Source of the DNA: Thermoplasmata archaeon
GTDB lineage: Archaea; Thermoplasmatota; Thermoplasmata; Halarchaeoplasmatales; Halarchaeoplasmataceae
Assembly: GCA_007129655.1 (NCBI GenBank)
Contig: SKVC01000119.1
Span: 1-12,853, forward strand
DNA: 12,853 nt
Direction: 5' to 3'
Shown: one piece after another, positions 7,701 through 12,853 of the stretch
Layout: each line of letters starts with the position of its first letter
How positions within the stretch are numbered: the first letter of the stretch is position 1
Program-made: the position numbers and the translations under genes
Notes under the pieces: generated by a model
Told to the model about the DNA's origin: nothing
Databases searched by the model: none
What the model saw: the letters and a program-made list of their open reading frames with translations, nothing else

Positions 7701-10700
7701 GGTGTAGACAGTACTTCCATGGATATTTTAGTGGACAATAGGCCTAAAGTCGTAAATATTGATCCTGCGGAAGGAAGTAATTGGAACACCGATCAATCTA
7801 TCACAGTGTCATTCTCCGAAGAAGTTGATCCCGAATCCATGGAATATTCGGTATCGCCGAGCGTAGATTTCTCGGTTATGTGGTCGAACAACAATACCAC
7901 CGCCCATCTTACACCATCGGGATATTATCAGAGATATACTTCCTACGAACTTGAGATGATCGATGTACTCGATGTGGATAACGGCACGAGTTCGTCAATG
8001 GAATATGCCGTAAGTCACCGATGGAAGACCCGTAAATACGCAGAACTCATGGGCTATTATCCTTCTGAAGAAAATGAAGTGGAGCTACAGCGCTCCGTGG
8101 TACTGAGCTTCGACGAGCCAGTCTGGTTGAAGGAAGATATCAACGACTTCGTTTCCGGCGATCATGGATGGGTGCATCGTTTTGAGGATGGAAATAAAAG
8201 ATTGGTCCTTGATCATGACGGCTTCCCAGCCGGAGAATTGGTGGAGCTAGAATTCGAACTTAGCTGTTTAAATTCCCGGTTCGACGATTCTATAGTCACC
8301 TCCGATGGTAGAGGGGATCCTTCCTTCTCCATGTCTTTCGTCACCGAGCATCGGGAAATGCCCTTATTATTATCGGTAAGTCCGAAAGACGGGAGTGTTA
8401 ACGTCAGTGTCGATACGGATATACATTTCGAATTCAGCAGATCCATGAACAGAACCAGTGTGAATTTAACGGTATTTCCACCGCTGGACGGAGAGATCTA
8501 CACATGGAATGAAGGAAACACAACTCTTACAGTAGAGCACAACGGATTCCGGGAAGATACTCTTTACTCGGTTCAACTCATCGCTAAGGATCTCCAGGGA
8601 AACCATCTTTTACTGACCGACGAATTTCCCGCTCACTTTCGTACCGAAGATAGAATTCCGCTTACAGTAGTAGCTATATCACCGGATGACGGAGAAACAC
8701 GCTACTTAACACAGGCACCCATCGTCATAGTATTCAGCAAGAGTATCGAACCGGAATCTTTAGAGTTCTCCATGGACCCGGATCCGGGCTACTGGTATCA
8801 AGAATGGAACGACGATAGGACAAGATTGAACCTGAATCATGATGACTTTAAGGGTGGAGCTTGGTACACCTTCGTTTTGGAAAATGCTGAAGATCTAAGT
8901 GGCAATTCCCTGGAAGAAAAGGTAGAAATTACATTCATGACCAGTATGAACGGTGATAAAATACAGGGTAACCTTCTGGAGCGTAGGCTGTGGTCCATAA
9001 TCGGCGGCGGTCTGATGGAAGGTTCTCTATTCGATCTGGCAGAAGACATACTCAAACAGACAACTTCTAACCTAATACTCAGCGGCCAGATGAGTAATCT
9101 GGAAGTCCGGCTTCCCATGGCATACTCGAAACCCTTCGAATACGGTTCTCATCCGGGAGAGGGAACAAAGGAATTAGACATGATCATCAGGTATGATCCG
9201 GGGTATATCCCTTTAGATGATGAAGATATCATCTCGGAGCCGACCGGGGTTCATTACACCAATCTATTATCCTTGTCTTCCACCCCCTACGAAACTTCCT
9301 GGGATATTTCCATACCCGAAACAGATTTACGATTGAACATCAGCAGCGAATCGCACTCTGTTATGACCGGCGGAGAACACAAGAATTTATGGATAAACCA
9401 AAGTCTCGCACTAGATTTCGATATACGAATAACCGTGTTCTCCGGATGGGGATTGGCCGGTGTAGATTACAGTATAACCGACGATGTGTTCTCAGCTATC
9501 AAGAGCTTCCTGGATAACGTCTGGGATCGGCTCGTCGACGCTTTTTCCTACATGATAGATGGCATAAGAAAGTTGATAGATACCATGAAGAACATCGTCG
9601 ACACCATAAAAGACTACGCCGCAGATATTGTGGAATTCATCGGTAACATGGTACGAAAGGCCGTGCAGGAGTTGATAGCGCCGAGGGTGACAAGTTTGAT
9701 AGACGATCTCGATAACGGAGAGCTCAAAGAAATGAACAGAGAGCTGTCTATACTTGGATTACGGCTTAAAGTGCACATTCAACCGGATGGTGCCGATACC
9801 AGGCTGCCCATGTATGAGGGTGGAGTTCAAAGATTTATCAACGTATCTCTGGGAGGCTCTCTATCAGGGACTTCTTACCGATTGAATGTTAACATACTAG
9901 ATGATAATTTAGTGTTATTCGGTAGATTGTCCATGGGCAGCTTGAAAATGAACTGGCAGTCAGATCCGCTGGCGGATCCTACGGGAAATACCCATAGTAT
10001 ATATCCTGCGTGGTTCCAGGCCCAAGGAAGAAGCGGTACCGAAGGCGACGGAGCAAGACTCAACTTGACGATACCCCGTATGAAGGAACCTAAGGAAGAA
10101 TTTAAGCTTGCACTGTCGTCGGTAGTTCCTATCAATACCGTGACCATACCGATAGGACCTATAGTTGTGACCGGGATCGACCTGGGAGCTAAGATGGCTG
10201 TGCGGGATGTGGAAGAAGACGGGATGTCACTGATACACGGGATGATAGGAAATGTATTCAGAGATACTGCAGACACCATGAGCAGCGTTTCCTTCAGCCT
10301 CGATTATATAGTCGAATTTATCAAGAGTTTACTGCAGAGATTCGTTGAAGAGCTATTATCTTTGATACAGACCCTTATCCAAGAGCTTGTGCTCTTTTTC
10401 AACGTGGTGATCAGCGGTGTGGAGGTGGCTCTTTCATTCGGTATAAGCTGTGGGAACGCTGTTTTCTCGTTCTTCGAGTGGGTGGGGGAAACCGTTAGAG
10501 AGTTAATAGTGGAGAGTATAAGCAGCCGGAGGTTGGTATCTCCGGGAAATACGTTCCCTGATGAGATAATCCACGCTACCGAGCTTGGTATATCCATAGG
10601 GCAAGCAGGAGTGAATGCCTATTTCGATATCAATCTACCGGCACTTGCAGCACTGGTCGGTAAAGATATCGGTCGCTGGAGCATCGGATTCGGAGTAGAT

Positions 10701-10745
10701 GTGCCGGAGATGAAATTGGTGGACGGTGTTCTTACAGAATGGTAA
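4791..10745 (+). CDS. Giant (1984-residue) pilin-like membrane-anchored surface protein with PKD and SbsA Ig-like modules
   Basis: A short basic N-terminus is followed by a DTGTASFALMG segment and one membrane helix (about 16-37), an arrangement like archaeal pseudopilin/Tad-type proteins. The rest should be outside the cell. Residues 38-815 are mostly helical and acidic, with a Cys/His cluster at 488-519. Two PKD-like modules follow (about 816-897 and 898-984; the second has YYWDLGDG and the VTLTVTDDKGG strand). Four SbsA-type (Big_5) Ig-like modules come next, at about 985-1082, 1084-1189, 1190-1288 and 1289-1387, with repeats such as SVSPKDG and AISPDDG plus FS(x)S(I/M). The C-terminal 600 residues hold an amphipathic helical tract (1569-1643) and a strongly hydrophobic stretch (1852-1897). 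Many N-x-S/T sequons suit a glycosylated surface protein. It resembles the large DUF7286-like proteins found near archaeal type IV pilus or secretion genes, but that match is from memory of style, not a search. The role is probably structural. It overlaps the converging pilin-like gene by 14 bp. Confidence 0.87.
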   Translation: MVRKGLNESDTGTASFALMGVLIILLSLVAVAYISYIENLNYEERLRTDKVNALEDSVDKALESLKSKVHHIGIESAFHGNSGHELDNSSRLFERRLDKYLNRSEGWGRGGYSIHVQRDGTDISMKPQVAEIDVVLPTMENRGRFDKLATDVPGELGKGNRTFYYGIEGVISVTAKDDDNGLVLNRTEDIDMTVDIPYPFLRDRMENFGNELKGSEGQVARITRYILSTLAQYRTLMGYGMMSFENFDNSSSESTSDILTVEDVEMALNMAVLLEMAYQYRAYDHHALDAMVENTTVSGVVSLELLINTYIQNGRLDPGDLVALFYGYGYDNDTVSRDDAHELEIGAVISQALNSIADQFVVKYLEYFRVIGFANLILEGMFKLKDLTDKAAEIGRSVLDVLTFWDDDEVEINPKQVQTVKDWVEETFIAAGLMGTNIIRDLYLPYDTIDGERFEGYPRLPDDLGEVYRVSHKTKLIGDEHKLYRYSCGHGDLHHKREDTCSEMVEVEDSNGEMVEVRCGAEEVLAGYEYVVHTVDVEVRGGPIFYSPVDILQGDDDIWQEFYTESYSEKGHEEIEDIRSMLRQTIRTIVDTIAGQPAIEAIIARYNKIEIDVNDRKSLFHDIGDAVNDAVEDAFDYFRENPDILLDIVGDYFDGGDPRIEDLKGLLIEHYDDFYGSRYIDNTAEYTAESLLAKQGPYVHIETVETEVFQGSVAESADVSFPQMYEPDEEMIRNVLVNGGVLSKERVTSLKDSILPLVEDGLESIKEREVSEVDKEERHSHLDGLLVQALDSYHYNTTVRPVIRDERTRGGSPTSAMIYYIEPDPATIGQHTVRFRADLSVNISDLEWVSDKDGHLSNQRDFNVSALFLSPGEHEITLRVTDEDGFIHEDIEYLFVNRAPTAVINEEVPSIVSQNESITFSESSYDQDGHITAYYWDLGDGHNSSEREPEHIYTIPDEYVVTLTVTDDKGGVDSTSMDILVDNRPKVVNIDPAEGSNWNTDQSITVSFSEEVDPESMEYSVSPSVDFSVMWSNNNTTAHLTPSGYYQRYTSYELEMIDVLDVDNGTSSSMEYAVSHRWKTRKYAELMGYYPSEENEVELQRSVVLSFDEPVWLKEDINDFVSGDHGWVHRFEDGNKRLVLDHDGFPAGELVELEFELSCLNSRFDDSIVTSDGRGDPSFSMSFVTEHREMPLLLSVSPKDGSVNVSVDTDIHFEFSRSMNRTSVNLTVFPPLDGEIYTWNEGNTTLTVEHNGFREDTLYSVQLIAKDLQGNHLLLTDEFPAHFRTEDRIPLTVVAISPDDGETRYLTQAPIVIVFSKSIEPESLEFSMDPDPGYWYQEWNDDRTRLNLNHDDFKGGAWYTFVLENAEDLSGNSLEEKVEITFMTSMNGDKIQGNLLERRLWSIIGGGLMEGSLFDLAEDILKQTTSNLILSGQMSNLEVRLPMAYSKPFEYGSHPGEGTKELDMIIRYDPGYIPLDDEDIISEPTGVHYTNLLSLSSTPYETSWDISIPETDLRLNISSESHSVMTGGEHKNLWINQSLALDFDIRITVFSGWGLAGVDYSITDDVFSAIKSFLDNVWDRLVDAFSYMIDGIRKLIDTMKNIVDTIKDYAADIVEFIGNMVRKAVQELIAPRVTSLIDDLDNGELKEMNRELSILGLRLKVHIQPDGADTRLPMYEGGVQRFINVSLGGSLSGTSYRLNVNILDDNLVLFGRLSMGSLKMNWQSDPLADPTGNTHSIYPAWFQAQGRSGTEGDGARLNLTIPRMKEPKEEFKLALSSVVPINTVTIPIGPIVVTGIDLGAKMAVRDVEEDGMSLIHGMIGNVFRDTADTMSSVSFSLDYIVEFIKSLLQRFVEELLSLIQTLIQELVLFFNVVISGVEVALSFGISCGNAVFSFFEWVGETVRELIVESISSRRLVSPGNTFPDEIIHATELGISIGQAGVNAYFDINLPALAALVGKDIGRWSIGFGVDVPEMKLVDGVLTEW

Positions 10746-11583
10746 TGATATCAGTATACAAAAAATAAGCTACGATAAGGTCTCCTTCAAGAGATATCAA
10801 TCTTCTCTCGAGTACCACGGATTCCATTTTCGGTATCGAGATACGATTATCGGTTTCGTTCAGAAGCTCTTCGCGAGTGTATTCAAACCTGTCGGGTCGG
10901 CACAGGTAAAGAGAAGGAATAGGATGGGGGAGCATGTATTCGCCACTTACGAAGAAAACGTTTTTCTGAAATATCGTTTCCTGCCGTAATGTAACTTCCG
11001 TTGTCTTATTGATCGTGGTAAGATTTAATTTACGATTCAATTCCCAATTTAGATTATTTTGGATGATACTGCCTAAACGGTCCGTGTATTCCGATATATC
11101 TTCTTTAGTTTCGGGATAGATGAAAACGTGGTATGCTTCGGAGATTATCTTGGATTCGATGAAGAATGTATCTTCGATGGATAGATGATGTTTCTGAAGT
11201 GTTACATCGTTTAGTATGACTTCGTCTTCAAGGAAATAGGGATCCAGTAGATGTACTCCCGAGACAAAATCCTTTCTCACCGCTGTATCGCCTTGAATGA
11301 GAGTAAGACCGTTACGACTGAAGTTCAGAGCGTAGAGTTCGCCGTTAACAGTAGGTTCGAAGTAAAAGTTCGGATCCACGCTTTCGTTGAAGGAAACCGA
11401 GACCTTGATGTTACCGGAAGTCGAAGAGAATGTGTTTACCAGTTCGGCGATGCTCTCGGCTCTTTGATCAAGAGCAACTTCTTCAGCGGCGTTCCTCTGC
11501 CAGTTGAATACTCCCATCACGGATGCGGTAAGCACGACTGCGGCGATGATCCAAACCATCTTTGATGTTAGGTAATCGAGCAT
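10732..11583 (-). CDS. Pilin-like secreted protein with one N-terminal membrane helix
   Basis: The 283-residue protein begins with a short N-terminus containing one lysine, one transmembrane helix (about 9-26) and a helical segment with AEEVALDQRAESIAELVN. Extracellular beta-rich sequence follows. This is the layout of archaeal pilin-like or pseudopilin proteins. No classical prepilin-peptidase site (G/A followed by E at +5) is obvious. The ectodomain has several N-x-S/T sequons and no recognised enzymatic motif. ATG 11583 is supported by a TATA element centred about 28 bp upstream, so the message is probably leaderless. The last codons and stop overlap the 3' end of the giant gene on the other strand. 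It may be a partner of that giant protein, which carries a similar N-terminal anchor; this is inferred from neighbourhood only. Confidence 0.78.
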   Translation of the reverse strand: MLDYLTSKMVWIIAAVVLTASVMGVFNWQRNAAEEVALDQRAESIAELVNTFSSTSGNIKVSVSFNESVDPNFYFEPTVNGELYALNFSRNGLTLIQGDTAVRKDFVSGVHLLDPYFLEDEVILNDVTLQKHHLSIEDTFFIESKIISEAYHVFIYPETKEDISEYTDRLGSIIQNNLNWELNRKLNLTTINKTTEVTLRQETIFQKNVFFVSGEYMLPHPIPSLYLCRPDRFEYTREELLNETDNRISIPKMESVVLERRLISLEGDLIVAYFLYTDIITIL

Positions 11584-11604
11584 CGGTTAAGGGGAATAGC
11601 GGTT

Positions 11605-11619
11605 GTTAATAAAAATTAC
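11605..11619 (-). promoter_or_regulatory. TATA element of the pilin-like gene
   Basis: On the minus strand the sequence GTAATTTTTATTAAC lies about 28 bp before ATG 11583. This is the spacing expected for a leaderless archaeal transcript. No ribosome-binding site precedes the ATG. Confidence 0.6.
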
Positions 11620-11623
11620 TGTT

Positions 11624-11643
11624 AAAGAAAAAAATAAAAGAAA
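11624..11643 (-). terminator. Poly-T terminator after the acidic-tail protein gene
   Basis: The minus strand carries several T runs here (up to seven Ts) starting 18 nt after the TAA stop at 11662-11664. This is the usual form of archaeal intrinsic terminators, which need T-rich tracts without a hairpin. It separates this gene from the pilin-like gene downstream. Confidence 0.55.
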
Positions 11644-11661
11644 GGGTTTGGAGAGAGGTAT

Positions 11662-12853
11662 TTACCAGACCTCTTCTTCCTCTTCGGGTTCCTCGATAAC
11701 TTCCTCTTCGAACTCGGGTTCTTCCGGTTCTTCCGATTCTACAGCCCATTCCTCTTCTTCCTCGAATGGTTCTTCGAAAGGTTCCGGTTCCTCGTAGGGT
11801 TCCGGTGCCGGCTCGGGTTCGAATTCAGGCTCGGTTGCTTCGGGCACTTTCTCTGCCTTGTGCTTACCGCCTTTACGGGATACCACAAAGATGGCGACTA
11901 CTATCACTAATATGATCACCAGTAACAGCATCATCATCGTAGCGGCGTCGGCTCCTGTGCCGAACATTCCCGCTTCGGGTTCGTAGGATTCGCCCTTTTC
12001 GCGAGTTCTGATGGTCAATGGATATTCCCATTCCCATTCCTGTCCGTCTGTATCGATACACTCGATAAAGATGGTTTCCTGGTAAGGCTTGCCTATCTGC
12101 ATGTCCCTATCGGACACCATCTCGAAGGTCACTGTTACCTCGTCGCCGGGTGCGATCTCGCCTACGTAGAGTACCCATACGTACGGCTGTGGTGAAGACA
12201 ATGCGCCTTCTACATACATGTGAAGTTCGACTATCTCCTTGGCACTGTCGATGGACAGGGTTTCAAGAGTTACTTCGGTGTACCTGGTGCTTTTATTGGT
12301 CATTCTACCTTCGAAGTCTTCACCAAAGGTGACTTCCATTTCAGCATCGGATGCTATGGCTCGGATGAATCCATTATGGATCCTCCAGTCTTCGTTGTTG
12401 TAGAGATTTGGCTGCATGGTTATCCATGTGTCCCTGGCGATGTCGTCTCCGTGGTTGGATATGGTATAGTTCAGGTCGAATACTTCGCCTGCTACGACTT
12501 TGTTATCGCTGAACTCTCCTTCGACGACCACACGGGGTCCGAATCCTCTGAGTTCACCGCTTAGCGGAATGGTCTGGTCGGTTACTTCTTCCAGTGTATT
12601 CTCGTTGATCATGCTTGTGATGACCATTGAACCGAGGTATGCATGGTTGAGTCCGTGTAACGTGTCTGTAACGTATTCCGAGTTGACACTCACATAGAAT
12701 ACGATGTCTGCTTCACCAGGGTTACCAGTGAGTAAGTTGTAAGCACCTATCGAATCTGCGGAATCTCCTCTGTGCATTGCAACGGTGTCAAGAGTTCTGT
12801 CTACAGGATTCAAGAACGGTGTTCCTTCGCCGACATTCAATATTACTTCCAAA
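11662..12853 (-). CDS. CARDB/S-layer-like type I membrane protein with acidic cytoplasmic tail (5' end outside window)
   Basis: The frame is open to the right edge, so the signal peptide and N-terminal part are missing; 397 codons are visible, including the stop. Counting from 12852, residues 1-295 are extracellular and beta-rich. They include a segment (about 110-150) with VVAGEVFDLNYTISNHG followed by a SDRDMQIG region, in the style of CARDB/COG1361 S-layer-associated domains. A single membrane helix (about 303-327, MMMLLLVIILVIVV) is followed by the basic stop-transfer SRKGGKHK. A Glu/Pro-rich tail (about 335-396) follows, ending in EEEEEVW. Topology is therefore ectodomain outside and acidic tail inside. 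It is probably an envelope or S-layer-anchoring protein; no catalytic motif was seen. A poly-T terminator follows the stop. Confidence 0.82.
   Translation of the reverse strand, partial: LEVILNVGEGTPFLNPVDRTLDTVAMHRGDSADSIGAYNLLTGNPGEADIVFYVSVNSEYVTDTLHGLNHAYLGSMVITSMINENTLEEVTDQTIPLSGELRGFGPRVVVEGEFSDNKVVAGEVFDLNYTISNHGDDIARDTWITMQPNLYNNEDWRIHNGFIRAIASDAEMEVTFGEDFEGRMTNKSTRYTEVTLETLSIDSAKEIVELHMYVEGALSSPQPYVWVLYVGEIAPGDEVTVTFEMVSDRDMQIGKPYQETIFIECIDTDGQEWEWEYPLTIRTREKGESYEPEAGMFGTGADAATMMMLLLVIILVIVVAIFVVSRKGGKHKAEKVPEATEPEFEPEPAPEPYEEPEPFEEPFEEEEEWAVESEEPEEPEFEEEVIEEPEEEEEVW
11668..11843 (-). repeat. Low-complexity GAA/GAG/CCG tract coding the Glu/Pro tail
   Basis: The minus strand consists of imperfect short repeats of GAA, GAG and CCN codons that encode the EEPEEP-type tail of the CARDB-like protein. 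The opposite strand shows a serine-rich shadow frame, which is not a gene. Such tracts change length easily by slippage. Confidence 0.75.

Noticed and set aside
11251..11565. 104-residue plus-strand frame
   Set aside because: It is antisense to the pilin-like gene, which has a membrane helix and a well-placed TATA element.
11603..11797. Serine/glycine-rich plus-strand frame of 64 residues
   Set aside because: It is the mirror of the Glu/Pro-coding tract of the acidic-tail protein on the other strand.
12220..12564. 114-residue plus-strand frame
   Set aside because: It is antisense to the CARDB-like ectodomain, with no start signal or recognisable domain.

Overview
The window is archaeal, most likely from a member of the Thermoplasmatota or a related uncultured euryarchaeal lineage. 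The firm evidence is a complete TATA-binding protein (TBP) gene. In addition, BRE/TATA-type promoters sit about 28 bp before the ATG of at least two genes, which suggests leaderless transcripts. The lineage below domain level is inference from protein style (GLUG/Fn3 surface proteins, pilin-like secreted proteins, acidic-tailed membrane anchors).

Layout, left to right. (1) A minus-strand gene starts at 2302 and runs off the left edge. It encodes a large secreted protein with a signal peptide, GLUG-type repeats, an Ig-like module and a fibronectin-III-like module. (2) Across a 244-bp divergent promoter region lies a plus-strand gene for a YdjM/DUF457-like multi-pass membrane protein (2547-3134). 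(3) A tiny four-cysteine zinc-ribbon reading frame (3172-3287) follows, apparently broken by a single-base frameshift. (4) On the minus strand, the TBP gene (start 4678) overlaps a downstream TatD-like metallohydrolase gene that has no ATG, GTG or TTG where its conserved N-terminus requires one. (5) Divergent from TBP, a 5955-bp gene (4791-10745) encodes a 1984-residue envelope protein. It has an N-terminal pilin-like membrane segment, a Cys/His cluster, two PKD-like modules, four SbsA-type Ig-like modules and a long amphipathic-helix C-terminal part. (6) Converging on it, and overlapping its 3' end by 14 bp, is a 283-residue pilin-like protein on the minus strand (10732-11583). (7) Upstream of that, another minus-strand gene enters from the right edge. 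It encodes the C-terminal part of a type I membrane protein with CARDB/S-layer-like ectodomains, one transmembrane helix and a Glu/Pro-rich cytoplasmic tail.

Four of the seven main coding regions are secreted or membrane-anchored with large extracellular parts, so this is mainly a cell-surface locus with a TBP-hydrolase pair embedded in it. The giant protein and the converging pilin-like protein look like candidates for one surface or secretion structure; this is inference from architecture and adjacency. No RNA gene, CRISPR array, insertion sequence or origin was seen. No gene-free stretch exceeds 300 bases; the longest is the divergent region 2303-2546.
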